Positions 53,902-63,395 of a stretch of DNA of 64,000 bases are shown here, piece after piece; positions within the stretch are counted from its first letter, which is position 1, and each line of letters opens with the position of its first letter. The position numbers and the translations under genes are program-made. The notes beneath the pieces are model-generated. The model was not told the DNA's origin. It did not search any database and saw only the letters and a program-made list of their open reading frames with translations. This DNA is from OMG group bacterium (GTDB lineage: Bacteria; Pseudomonadota; Gammaproteobacteria; Pseudomonadales; Azotimanducaceae), in assembly GCA_012267385.1 (NCBI GenBank), contig JAAXGW010000011.1, forward strand, positions 1-64,000. Reading direction: 5' to 3'.

Positions 53902-53927
53902 TTTACATTTAGACGTCTAAATGTAAA
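53902..53927. promoter_or_regulatory. Perfect 26-bp palindrome upstream of the DUF4143 ATPase
   Basis: TTTACATTTAGAC is followed directly by its exact reverse complement, centred on GACGTC. The palindrome lies 9 to 34 bases upstream of the ATPase ATG, where a promoter or ribosome-binding region should be. It may be an operator for a self-repressing product, or the core of a recombination site, because a diverged direct copy lies past the gene end. Confidence 0.75.
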
Positions 53928-54329
53928 TTACGTTTGCATTAAGTCACCAATATCTACATAAATTGATGCATTGGACTTCTTCTAACCCGCACTCGCATTT
54001 GAAGACAAGCGACCCTGCTCAGAGGTTCGGTCTATCATTCAATATTCACCGTAGTTGAAAGTGCTTAAGCTGCAAAGATGTACGTTCAAATTGTTCCACT
54101 TTCCAGTTTTTCGTTGACTCTACCGGAGCAGATACAGAGTTCGAAACAGGTTCTTTGTAGTTCAAGATGTTTGGATTATCATTTTGAATATGAACTCGGT
54201 TGCGAAGTGACTCATGGCTGAGCACACCATTACTCCCATAGAAGCCTTGAGAGTACGAGACATGTCAACTCGGTTCGAATTACTCTTAAACGTGGGGCTT
54301 TCCCGCAGATTTCGTTGATAGGAGCGTTC
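53928..54329. other. Intergenic region between the DUF4143 gene and the decarboxylase relic
   Basis: Nothing beyond the end of the repeat similarity (to about 53938) and the AGGAG ribosome binding site at the right end was recognised in these 400 bases. Confidence 0.45.
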
Positions 54330-55758
54330 ATGGAAGATTCTGACAAGCATTCTGAACTAGAAATGACTCCGCAACAGATGCGACAACTCGCATCGAAAGC
54401 GGCGGACATTCTGATTGACCGCATTGGAACAATGGACGGGGCTAAAGCTTGGGATGGTGAGTTTCGAGAAATCCTTGCTAGAGAATTCGACGGGCTCCGC
54501 CCGAAAATGGCCGAGTAGCGGACGAAGTATTAGAACAAGTAGCGCGGGACGTGTTACCGTACGGAGCGCAACTTGATCATCCACGGTTCTTTGGATTTGT
54601 GCCGTCTTCACCAACTTGGCCAGGAATCTTAGCAGACTTCCTTGCTTCTGGATTCAACATAAACACTTGCTCTTGGCTCGTTTCAAGTGGTACGAGCCAC
54701 TTAGAGCTAGTAGTAATAGATTGGATCCGAAGTTGGATTGGCTACCCAGAATCAGCTGGCGGATTGATGACCTCAGGGGGTTCAGCCGCGAGTGTGGAAG
54801 CTATAGTGGCGGCAAGAGAGGCAGCTGGACATCCGGCGTAACCTGTTGTTTATATGAGCAATCAGAGCCACAGCGCGTTAATAAGGGCTGCATTGATCGC
54901 TGGAGTGAGACGGGAACACATCCGCCTGATAGATACCGATGACAGATTTCGAATGGACATGGATGCTCTTCGTCAGCAAGTTTCGGAGGACCAAGCCAAT
55001 GGTCTCCACGTTGTAGCGGTCTGCGCCAACGCAGGTACAACCAGTACTGGTTCGATTGACCCGCTGGTAGCGCTTAGCTGACTATTGCAAAAATGAAGGC
55101 ATATGGTTGCACGTGGATGCAGCGTACGGAGGATTCGCTTTGCTAACCGCGGACGGTAAAGAGAAACTTGAAGGCATCAATCGTGCAGACTCCATCGGAA
55201 TTGACGCCCATAAGTGGTTCTTTCAACCATTCGAAGCGGTCGCACTTATCGTGAAAAATGGTCAGCACCTAAACGATGCGTTCGCTATCCGCCATGATGC
55301 GCTTCAAGACACCATTTGGGGGGCAACCACCCCAATTTCTCGGATCGCGGCTTACAATAAGCCGTTCGCCTCGAGCCTTAAAAATCTGGATGTCCGTGCA
55401 GATTTTTGGCATAGCTCCGTTCCGTGCAGCGATCCAGCGCGGGTTGGATTTAGCAAACCGCGCAGCAACCTATGTCGAGTCGAGCCCAGCTCTGGAGTTG
55501 ATTACACCGGTGTCCCTGGGGATTGTGTGTTTTAGGGTTAACGATGGGAATCACGACGAGCAAAGTTTGGAAGAGATCAATCGGAAAGTGTTAGCGCATG
55601 TGTTCTGGGACGAGTTAGCATTTGTATCGTCGACAACATTGAAAGGAAAATTTTCTCTTCGGATGTGTATCCTGAATCACACGACCACTTGGGACGACGT
55701 GCAACGCACGATTGACCTCGTTATCCGTATTGGCTCGAAGGCACTGGAGCCGACATAA
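54330..55758 (+). pseudogene. Broken PLP-dependent amino-acid decarboxylase (group II)
   Basis: The relic of a roughly 475-residue pyridoxal-phosphate decarboxylase of the glutamate/aromatic amino acid family. The start (ATG 54330 after AGGAG) is intact. Blocks in several frames include FFGFVPSSPTWPGILADFL, GGLMTSGGSAASVEAI, YMSNQSHSALIRAALIAGV, WLHVDAAYGGFAL and the cofactor-binding Lys in IGIDAHKWFFQPFE. C-terminal blocks are FSDRGL and SPRALKIWMSVQIFG. Lesions: a frameshift near 54515, an in-frame TAA at 54839, an extra T near 55075, a shift at the six-G run 55319-55324 and another near 55355. With at least five lesions this is the most decayed gene in the window. The original substrate cannot be deduced. 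Confidence 0.85.
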
Positions 55759-55831
55759 AACTTGTGTGTCGATTTCGGCTGCGTTATAAATGAGCATATC
55801 AAACTGAGGGCTGGTTGTTTCTAATCGATGT

Positions 55832-57247
55832 TTAGTCATCGGACATTTTGTTTTCAAAAATTCGATCAAGCAACGAGGACAGTTCATCTTCATACGATTT
55901 CAATTTCACGCTACCATTGAAGAGAGGAACCATGCGTTTACGGTATTCCTCCGAGACTTGATCTGCTGTGTATTGATTACCCGCAACCATTAACGCTGCC
56001 ACGTAAACCGCAGCGTAAGAAGGAGCCTGAAGGTTCGACTCGTGAACTTTTTTTCCGTATTCAACTGCCTTTTTGTGATGGGCTGGATTGTTAGATTCCA
56101 TCAACACTATAGCAGTCAACACATAGTCCGATTCTTTCACTGTGTCTCCCTTTGCTTCGAGACGAGTCAGAAGGATTTCATATACTCGCTCCCAATCTCC
56201 TATCGCTTGGTGATAGTCTAAACCCCAAGTTGCCATAATAGACTCGGGGAAGTGATGGCTCTCGGAAACGCGCGCTCGTTCATGTTCTAAGGCTCGTTTC
56301 ATTGGGTAAGTTTCGAGTGCTTCAAGGTATTCAATAAACTCTTCGTCTCCATTTGAAGCTGCACCTATCAAAGCATTCGTTGTCGCGTTGAGTGCGAATT
56401 GCGCCATCGCTGCCTCTGAAGAAACCGCGAGAAATTCGTCGTAGTGTTGTAGTACGAATTCAACGAGTTCTTCACCACGTGCCGCGTGCTCGTTGAAATA
56501 CATGATCAAGTACGCATCAGTTTCATTGATCAAGTCCTTGTAGGACTTACTTGCGAAGTACGCGTCAGCAATTTCTTTGTGTATCGTTACATAAACAAGA
56601 TGTGTTGATGGGTCTGGACGAGTTTCCCCACTTCGTTTTACGAAGGCGAGATCCTCAATCGCGTTCATCAAATATTGCTGAATAAATTCTGTTGAACGTT
56701 CGCCTGAATCGTACTGTTCCTGCCATGTATCAAAAGTGGATTCAGATTCGCCAATAACACGATTAATAATGGAGATCAACTGTTTCGGCGTTGCTCGACC
56801 ATGGGCGTGCCCTATTCCGTATCCATCGCTATCAAGAATGAGATAAACTGGATCTACAATCAAGTGGAAGTCATAGTGAATTACTAACGGACCTCTAGGA
56901 TGCACTCTCTCTCCAAGGTCAATTTGATAGCTGATAAATCTTTCATTGAAATATGCACCAATTTCCGGTAATGGAAACACTGCCTCTTGCATAACGACCG
57001 ACGATGCTCCCAACTTTGAATAGTGATACACAAACACGTCCTTGCCATCTTTCTCGGCTTGCGTGAGAGCATCTGCGAAAGAACCTTGGAAGAACTCTAT
57101 CCCTTGGCTTGCTTGTTCGACTAGGTTGGAATGAGAGTAGTTGGAGAGTTCGTCGTTCTCATTCTGGTTTGGTCTCGAACATCCAGTCAGTATCAAGGCA
57201 CATATCGAAATCATCTGCACGCAAATGTGAGTGAATTTCTTTCTCAT
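55832..57247 (-). CDS. Thioredoxin-fold lipoprotein lacking CXXC, paralog 1
   Basis: A 471-residue lipoprotein (lipobox LTGC, Cys23). Residues about 50-170 resemble the Thioredoxin_7 fold: FFQGSFADALTQAEKDGKDVFVY, then the helix VMQEAVFPLPEIGAYFNERF and the cis-proline segment DPVYLILDSDGYGIG. The position where WCGPC would stand reads KLGASSV, so the redox cysteines are missing. The remaining 300 residues are helical, TPR-like, with ADAYFASKSYKDLINETDAY and FVLQHYDEFLAVSSEAAMAQF. A structural or binding role in the periplasm is more likely than a redox one. Related genes lie at 57413 and 63396. No named family recognised. Confidence 0.75.
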   Translation of the reverse strand: MRKKFTHICVQMISICALILTGCSRPNQNENDELSNYSHSNLVEQASQGIEFFQGSFADALTQAEKDGKDVFVYHYSKLGASSVVMQEAVFPLPEIGAYFNERFISYQIDLGERVHPRGPLVIHYDFHLIVDPVYLILDSDGYGIGHAHGRATPKQLISIINRVIGESESTFDTWQEQYDSGERSTEFIQQYLMNAIEDLAFVKRSGETRPDPSTHLVYVTIHKEIADAYFASKSYKDLINETDAYLIMYFNEHAARGEELVEFVLQHYDEFLAVSSEAAMAQFALNATTNALIGAASNGDEEFIEYLEALETYPMKRALEHERARVSESHHFPESIMATWGLDYHQAIGDWERVYEILLTRLEAKGDTVKESDYVLTAIVLMESNNPAHHKKAVEYGKKVHESNLQAPSYAAVYVAALMVAGNQYTADQVSEEYRKRMVPLFNGSVKLKSYEDELSSLLDRIFENKMSDD

Positions 57248-57412
57248 GTCAATAGCTTAGCACGAGTCGCCGCGTCCGCTCTCTCCTGAAGTGGTATGTT
57301 TTGGGTAAATCGGTCTTGTAGAAATTGTCGCATTTGATTGCACTAAGACAAAAGAACCTTAAGGACTCTTCTCAATTGAGAGGGTCCCCCTCTTTCACAC
57401 TTGATTAGAGTA

Positions 57413-58798
57413 CTAGTCGCTCTCATCGAGGAGTGTCGTAGTCATTTCGTTGAATATTTTTAGATTTTCCTGATCGACTTCCGAATCCGATAGTCCCATT
57501 CGAAATTCCTCCGCGATGCTCCTGGCTTTATTCCTCTTCTCCAACATGACTAATCCGAGGACGTACATCCCCGCGGTATGGGAATCTTTTTTGTTCTGTT
57601 CAAATCCGCGCCGCCCTAATTCGAAAGCTAAGTCGTGATGTTTTTTGTTGTCAGATCGGCTCAACTGCATCATCGTCCACGTGAAGTCTGTGCCAAGGAT
57701 ATAGTCTCCCGATTCCTCTAATTTTTTCTTGTAGAAGTCGTACAGTCCGTCCCAATCTTGTTTCGCTCCAAGATAGACTGGTTCAAAATATTCTTTTACG
57801 CGTTTTGGGAGTAATCTACTATCTGGAAAACGCTTGCGCTCGTATTCCACGGCGGCTGTTAGTGGAGAGTCGCGCAACGCATCAACATATTTGAGATAGT
57901 GATCATCAGCAGCTGAGGCGGCAAGTCCAACAGCTACGAGCGTGGCATAAAGCGTGAATTGCGCTAATGCAGGTTCTGACGACACCCTAATAAATTCATC
58001 GTAATGTTCGATAATAAATTCAACGAGATCATCCCCGCGCGGCATACCGTCCCAATAGTACAAGATCAAATGACTATCGGTTTCGTTTATCAGTTCTGAA
58101 TAAGACCTACTCGCAAAGTACTCTCTGGCAATTTGTCGGTACTTCGAAGCTTCTTCAAAGTAGATTTGGGCGGTGTCTTCAGAGTCAAACTTTAGAAGAC
58201 CTAGTTCGACTATCGCGTCCATCAAATACTGTTGAATAAAAGCAGGTGAACGATCCCCGGAGTCGTATTGTGTCTGCATTTCGTCAATAGTGGACGCGGA
58301 CTCTCCGAGCGCTCGGCCAATCATTAGCATGAATTGATCCGCGGTCGTGCCGCCCCGAGCTCGACCTATTTCATTACCATCAGCGTCAAAAATGAGATAC
58401 ATCGGCGGAATGAGTTCCTCAAACCTTGAAGCGATTACTGCGCCGTGTTGAGATCTCTCAGCTATATCCAATTTGAAGCTGATAAATCGTTCGTTGATGT
58501 ACTCACCCACTTCCTGCAAAGGAAAAACAGATTCTTGCATTACGATGCTAGCGCCACGTTCCTGAGTGTAAACGAACACAAAGACTAACTTTTCGTCCTG
58601 CGTGGCTTGCGCAATAGCATCTTGGAAAGAGCCATCAAAGAACTCTACCCCTTGGTCTGTAGTTTCGGTTGCCTCTGTTGGAGTATTGTCGGATTTGTCA
58701 TCTTCCCCTACCCTGTGTAATAAATTCGTACACGCAGTACCCGTTAAAACACACATCGACACAAACAGTAACTTCAGTCGAATACATTGCTGTCTCAT
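57413..58798 (-). CDS. Thioredoxin-fold lipoprotein lacking CXXC, paralog 2
   Basis: A 461-residue lipoprotein closely related to the one at 55832. The signal ends LTGTAC. The thioredoxin-like part contains FFDGSFQDAIAQATQDEKLVF and VMQESVFPLQEVGEYINERF. The active-site position reads TQERGASI with no cysteine. PPMYLIFDADGNEIGRARGG holds the cis-proline. The helical C-terminal part contains YFASRSYSELINETDSHLI and FIIEHYDEFIRVSSEPALAQF, in register with paralog 1. The gene is 165 bases upstream of paralog 1 on the same strand and may be cotranscribed with it. The loss of both cysteines in both copies suggests an old, stable change rather than decay. Confidence 0.75.
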   Translation of the reverse strand: MRQQCIRLKLLFVSMCVLTGTACTNLLHRVGEDDKSDNTPTEATETTDQGVEFFDGSFQDAIAQATQDEKLVFVFVYTQERGASIVMQESVFPLQEVGEYINERFISFKLDIAERSQHGAVIASRFEELIPPMYLIFDADGNEIGRARGGTTADQFMLMIGRALGESASTIDEMQTQYDSGDRSPAFIQQYLMDAIVELGLLKFDSEDTAQIYFEEASKYRQIAREYFASRSYSELINETDSHLILYYWDGMPRGDDLVEFIIEHYDEFIRVSSEPALAQFTLYATLVAVGLAASAADDHYLKYVDALRDSPLTAAVEYERKRFPDSRLLPKRVKEYFEPVYLGAKQDWDGLYDFYKKKLEESGDYILGTDFTWTMMQLSRSDNKKHHDLAFELGRRGFEQNKKDSHTAGMYVLGLVMLEKRNKARSIAEEFRMGLSDSEVDQENLKIFNEMTTTLLDESD

Positions 58799-59295
58799 GT
58801 CAGAATACCTTTTCTAATTCCCATAGACGGAGACCTATATTTTCCCTAATTTTTACTACATCTTTTCTGAAATTGTATTTGTTAATCTGCGTGTCCCTAG
58901 TACAAATATTTGACCGGATAACTGGTACCTGCGTAAAGACTAGTTCCTTGGTTGCAATGCGCACTCCTACCACCCGCGGAATTCATTTGGTGTTCTTGGT
59001 AGTTGGTCTGCTAAGCGATCCAATGTATTTCGGACGTTTCCACAGACAGACCGGTGCGTTTTAGCTAGGTTAGATTTCATCGATCGTTCGATCACACTGA
59101 GTATGTCCTCGCATATACTTGATCAAGCTAATGCCGAAGTCCCATCAGTAACCAACACACTGTTGCCAGTTTGTTACTGTGCCTTAAAAAATTTAGAATA
59201 CTGAAGGTAGGACTTACCTGGAAGCTTGTGAGAGTGTGTAATTGACACATGTAACAGGAAACAACCATGTATCAATGATGACTAAGGAGATCGAA
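58799..59295. other. Divergent intergenic region before the small lipoprotein gene
   Basis: No convincing gene. A TTGACA hexamer at 59242-59247 lies about 50 bases before the lipoprotein ATG, but a matching -10 box is weak. AAGGAG at 59284-59289, seven bases before the ATG at 59296, is a strong ribosome binding site. Confidence 0.4.
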
Positions 59296-59634
59296 ATGTC
59301 AGTTTCAAATATTCGTACCCCAATTCTTTTAGTTGGTGTATTGTCGATTCTGTGCGGGTGTGCAAGCTTATTCGGTGGTGGGAGAGAAGATAACTCAATA
59401 ACAGAGAATATTCCAATCATAGGTGCTGAGATAACTTGCACCGAAAGTGATGAGAATGAGTGGTCATGCACGGTTTCGGCAGAGGTAGATGGAGAAACAT
59501 ACACGACGACTGTTCCAGATGCTGATGTCAACACGTACCGACATCAGCTTATTGCTTGCGACGGAAGACTCTTAGCCGACGGAGTTCTAACTCCTTCTGG
59601 TGATATCGAAGTAGAAAGAACTTATTGCCCGTAG
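59296..59634 (+). CDS. Small lipoprotein, unknown function
   Basis: A 112-residue lipoprotein. The ATG at 59296 is chosen because AAGGAG stands seven bases before it; an upstream TTG has none. The signal ends at LSILCGC (lipobox LCGC), followed by a glycine-rich linker and a small beta-rich domain with four cysteines (EITCTESD, EWSCTVSA, LIACDGR, ERTYCP) that probably form two disulfides. The stop follows the last cysteine directly. I do not recognise a family. It lies 232 bases upstream of the large ABC-2/M1-like gene, in the same direction. Confidence 0.7.
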   Translation: MSVSNIRTPILLVGVLSILCGCASLFGGGREDNSITENIPIIGAEITCTESDENEWSCTVSAEVDGETYTTTVPDADVNTYRHQLIACDGRLLADGVLTPSGDIEVERTYCP

Positions 59635-59865
59635 ATTAAACTGAAGGGTAAGCAATCGCTATGTGAATTGAAGTCGCTTACTTTAGGAAACTCGCTAGTT
59701 CTAAATTTGGATGCAACGATCAAAGCTATGAGGACAGTTCATGAACCTCAAACACTTTCCATCACCAAAATTCTTCGCAGGCACCAGCACTATCGACGAC
59801 TAGTGTCTACCAATCCAAAGTCGAAGTTTGTTCCTATTTAAAGGATCAATCCTAGAAGAGACAAC

Positions 59866-62379
59866 ATGGACTCCACACCTTTCGATATGAAGAGTACGTT
59901 TGCGAGGACGTTAAGAAGGCTCTTCAATACCACAAACAGAATTTTGGTAGTATGTGGGTGCGAGATTAAAACTGTCCGTCGCAGAATTCGATTTTGGATT
60001 TTGTGTGCATCTCTCACTCTGCTAGCGATCATCGGTTACGTCTTTTCAACCTTGTACTTGCAGTACGGCGCGAACTTTTCTCCTTCGTTTGGGACCACGA
60101 CTCCTCGACATTTGCTCGGCAATATATCCCCTTATGTAGTCTTGATTTTTCAACTCGGCATTCTCTTTCTGTTACTCGATTCGAGGCGACGTCATATCAG
60201 AGATCGAATCGACGAAATATTGATAACTAAACCAGTATCACATTTTGAGTATCTTGTGGGACGGGTACTCAGTGCCTCGTTTTTATTATGGATCTTCACG
60301 GTTTTTATCGTTTTAACACTGCACAGTATTGGACTAATATGTGATTGGGTGGGCTTTCATTTTTCGGAACCTTTCCAATTCCATTCCATGTTGAATCTTC
60401 TTCTGCTGGACGCCCCAGGGACATTTATCGTTTCGTGCTCGGTGGTTGTACTATTAACCGATGCATTACGATTGCGAATGGTCGTGCTTCTCTTCGGCAG
60501 TGCGTTATTGGTGGTATGGACGTTTGTTGTCTCAGAGTCTCCCTATTCGTTCTTAGCAATTATTTCCGCCTCTTCCAACGACTCACTCTTTATTTCCGAG
60601 CTTTCACCCCAGTTTGTCTCCCTAACAACAATAGCTACACGAATTACTTCCCTCATTTTCGCTGGCGCGCTGCTTATGTTTGCGGCTTCGATAGTACAAA
60701 TTGATGGCATGTCTTTTAAGCTAAAAAGTGCACTCTGTGTTGGGTTGTTAGTTTTAAGTGGTGTTTTGTACGGTTCAATTACATGGAGAGTGGTAAAACA
60801 CTACTACGCGGATCCTGCGAAGTGGCGTGAAATGCACGAGTCTCACGCATCAGCTGGGTACATTGACATATTGGAAATCAGTGGTTCAGTACAGATCAAT
60901 CCCAAAACTTCCCTGTTAGTCGATCTAGAGTTGTTGTTGAAAGCCGAAGATAGCGAAACATTCACGTTTACTTTCAATCCAGCAATGAACATCAATGACA
61001 TCTTTCTTGACGATAGACGCGCGGAATACTTTTTTAAGCACGGTTTACTAACAGTTGAGAGAGGTGATATTTCAACTTCCGAAGAACCCTATCGTATGCG
61101 CATCGTCGCCAAGAGAGTACCGGACCCACGATTTGGCTATTTCAACTCGGCGGTCGATTATTTAACTGATCCTGACGTGCCTACGCGAGCTGTCGCGTTG
61201 TTAGGGAAGGACGGATCCATTTACGAGAAAAATTATGTAGCGTTGATGTCGGGCGTGCATTGGTATCCTACTTCAGGACCGTTGGGAGAAACCCCTCAGA
61301 GCGCTCAAAAGGGTAGAGATTTTTTTACAGTAGATCTAACGATCGACCTAGTTGCAAAGAATTGGCATTTAGTGGGACCCGGCACAAAGTTAAAAACGAC
61401 ATCAAGCGAGCATTCTGAGTACCAAGTGAACCCAGAGTTTGCTGTATCCGATGTCAGCTTGTTCGCATCGGAGTTTAAACATGCAACAATGACCGTTGGT
61501 GGGATGACCTTCGGTTTGAATCTGCACAAGAAACACTCGCAAAACATGCGATTTGGGGATGAGAATTTTCTCCGCGCATTGCGCGATGAAATAGAGAGAA
61601 TAAAAAGTCGATTTGCGGACCGTGGATTGAGTCTCCCGACAAGAACTTTGAATTTAGTTGAAATTCCAGATCGCCTAAGAACAGTTGGTGGGGGGATGCG
61701 TATGAAGTCCCTCACTTCATTACCAGAAATCGGACTGTTGAAAGAGAGTGGGTTTCCAACGACAGATATGGAGAGGGCATTTCCCGATCCATCGCGTAGG
61801 GAGTCTGCTCCAAGTGAAGAAATTTGGCTCATCCTACACGTTGTTCCATTCACGACGTACTTTAATTCCGCTGTAGGTACAGACAATCCGTTGTTAGGTA
61901 TTACGGACAGATACTGGTCGCACCATATCTCAGCATCCGGTGAGTTTGCTGAAATTCTCGACGAAGTAATCCGAGCACTAATTTCACCATTAGACACTCC
62001 TTTTTCGATTTATTCGACACTTCACGTAGCAGATCTAACCCAATTGATGGCACTTAGATTTTCGCCCTCTCAGAGTCTCGCTCTTACTTTTGGACCTCTA
62101 AACCAAAAAAATTATTTCGGTTCTCGATTGAATGTATGGAATTACATGGAGCAAACCGGATTGAAGCAACCGGTGAATTCAGAAGAATATCAAGAGAGAC
62201 TTGAACTAGTACTACTGAAAGCCAAGGCTATTGCTCGAGGATTACTGGCTCTAAACGATGAAGAGAAACTTATGGCATGGTTGATGAATATTCGTAACCA
62301 ATTTGAAGGAAGCTCATACACTCTCCCTGATTTAGTCGAAACCGCCGAGTTGATGGGTGTTCAGCTCGACCCTGTCTGA
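59866..62379 (+). CDS. ABC-2 permease / M1-peptidase-like fusion membrane protein, frameshifted
   Basis: An 837-residue frame covering most of a very large membrane protein. Residues about 40-310 hold six membrane helices of ABC-2 permease style (FWILCASLTLLAIIGYVF; YVVLIFQLGILFLLLDSRRR; DRIDEILITKPVSHFEYLVG). The rest is periplasmic and follows the plan of ABC permease-M1 aminopeptidase fusions: a beta domain (FTFTFNPAMNINDIFLDD), a segment YVALMSGVHWYPTSG, then helices. The zinc motif HEXXH of M1 enzymes is absent; the corresponding region reads GITDRYWSHHISASGEF, so it is probably not an active peptidase. The frame ends early at TGA; the protein continues in 62374-63382. No ATPase gene is adjacent. 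Confidence 0.7.
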   Translation: MDSTPFDMKSTFARTLRRLFNTTNRILVVCGCEIKTVRRRIRFWILCASLTLLAIIGYVFSTLYLQYGANFSPSFGTTTPRHLLGNISPYVVLIFQLGILFLLLDSRRRHIRDRIDEILITKPVSHFEYLVGRVLSASFLLWIFTVFIVLTLHSIGLICDWVGFHFSEPFQFHSMLNLLLLDAPGTFIVSCSVVVLLTDALRLRMVVLLFGSALLVVWTFVVSESPYSFLAIISASSNDSLFISELSPQFVSLTTIATRITSLIFAGALLMFAASIVQIDGMSFKLKSALCVGLLVLSGVLYGSITWRVVKHYYADPAKWREMHESHASAGYIDILEISGSVQINPKTSLLVDLELLLKAEDSETFTFTFNPAMNINDIFLDDRRAEYFFKHGLLTVERGDISTSEEPYRMRIVAKRVPDPRFGYFNSAVDYLTDPDVPTRAVALLGKDGSIYEKNYVALMSGVHWYPTSGPLGETPQSAQKGRDFFTVDLTIDLVAKNWHLVGPGTKLKTTSSEHSEYQVNPEFAVSDVSLFASEFKHATMTVGGMTFGLNLHKKHSQNMRFGDENFLRALRDEIERIKSRFADRGLSLPTRTLNLVEIPDRLRTVGGGMRMKSLTSLPEIGLLKESGFPTTDMERAFPDPSRRESAPSEEIWLILHVVPFTTYFNSAVGTDNPLLGITDRYWSHHISASGEFAEILDEVIRALISPLDTPFSIYSTLHVADLTQLMALRFSPSQSLALTFGPLNQKNYFGSRLNVWNYMEQTGLKQPVNSEEYQERLELVLLKAKAIARGLLALNDEEKLMAWLMNIRNQFEGSSYTLPDLVETAELMGVQLDPV

Positions 62380-62813
62380 CCAGTTGGCTAACTGAGTCTG
62401 GCGTGCCAGGGTACGTAGTGTCTCCACTGACAGTTGCGCAGGTGGCAAGTGACGAACTTGGAAATCAGCAATTTCAAGCTTCAGTCGTTATGCGCAACGT
62501 ACAGCCTGTGGACGGAGTAATCCAATTGATATATCCGACAAAAGCTCCGGTCAGTGACCTCTATTGGTTGACTACCACTCGAACACCAGGAATCCAAATT
62601 GGTGCAAATTCAGCCAAGCGAATAAACATTACCACTTCGTATGAATTGCGGCAGATTCAGATTGATCCTGGGTTATCGTTAGAACGAGCCCCCTTCAGGA
62701 TCCGCGCTGACTCAGCCCTGGGCGACCAACGGCAAACCACTGCACTCAGGCCGTTGTTGGAAAACTCTGACGGACTCCGAGTGCAAAACAGCAAGTCGTT
62801 GTCGATGACCTAG
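62374..62813 (+). pseudogene. Continuation of the ABC-2/M1-like protein, second frame
   Basis: Immediately beside the stop of the 837-residue frame, another frame reads LTSWLTESGVPGYVVSPLT, the usual segment that follows the helical domain in M1-like fusions. It continues through a beta domain (QASVVMRNVQPVDGVIQLIY). It ends at TAG 62811-62813 after another single-base shift near 62780. There is no start signal of its own. Confidence 0.65.
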
Positions 62814-63382
62814 ATGAAGGATTCTCAGTAGCTCAACCAGAAGCAACGTCGGACCTGTTTATTTCTGCAACTCCATTGACCTGGTTTTCCCGTAATGTAT
62901 TGCGAATTTTTGAAGAAGACAAAGGACTTTCAGTGTACGACGGTTGGGTTCCTGGCATGCCTGCAGAGATTTGGCATCGGACACCGGATATGGGGGCATA
63001 TGGTCGGCATCGCAAGACAACAGCCATCGCTTGGGTTCCAAAGGCAAAACCACCACGCAAAGTCAGTTTTGTCGCTAATGTACCAGTATCCGCAACTTGG
63101 CTCCTGGAATATCACCTACCAATAGCATGGTCTCCTTCCGGTTATTCAGACCTCACTTATAACCTATCTGTTCACAACGATGAAAGAGATTGGAACGTAC
63201 CATTCGATACAAGTTCAGAAGGTGTCACAAACGGTTGGAATTCCGTCGAAAAGTTTGACCTGAACGCTGGAACCGTGATCGTCGATGTTTTAGGTACAGA
63301 GTCCCGTGGTCTAATGTTTGCCGATGCTATTCGTTGGACGATCGTTCCCGATGAATCAGAAGTAAAGAACATCGAACGCTGA
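62780..63382 (+). pseudogene. C-terminal part of the ABC-2/M1-like protein, third frame
   Basis: Coding sequence resumes as KQQVVVDDLDEGFSVAQPE and runs to TGA at 63380-63382. It is a beta-rich domain (GLSVYDGWVPGMPAEIWHR, then WLLEYHLPIAWSPSGYSDLT and GWNSVEKFDLNAGTVIVDV) resembling the carbohydrate-binding-like C-terminal domain of permease-M1 fusions. Together the three pieces make about 1,170 residues with two frameshifts. Confidence 0.65.
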
Positions 63383-63395
63383 ATTAAATTCAAAC

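Noticed and set aside
58669..59064. A 131-codon plus-strand frame overlapping the start of a lipoprotein gene
   Set aside because: It is antisense to the lipoprotein signal region and has unnatural composition; there is no ribosome binding site.
61305..61997. A 230-codon minus-strand frame inside the ABC-2/M1-like gene
   Set aside because: It is antisense to a clearly coding region with membrane and domain features; no start signal or homology is seen.
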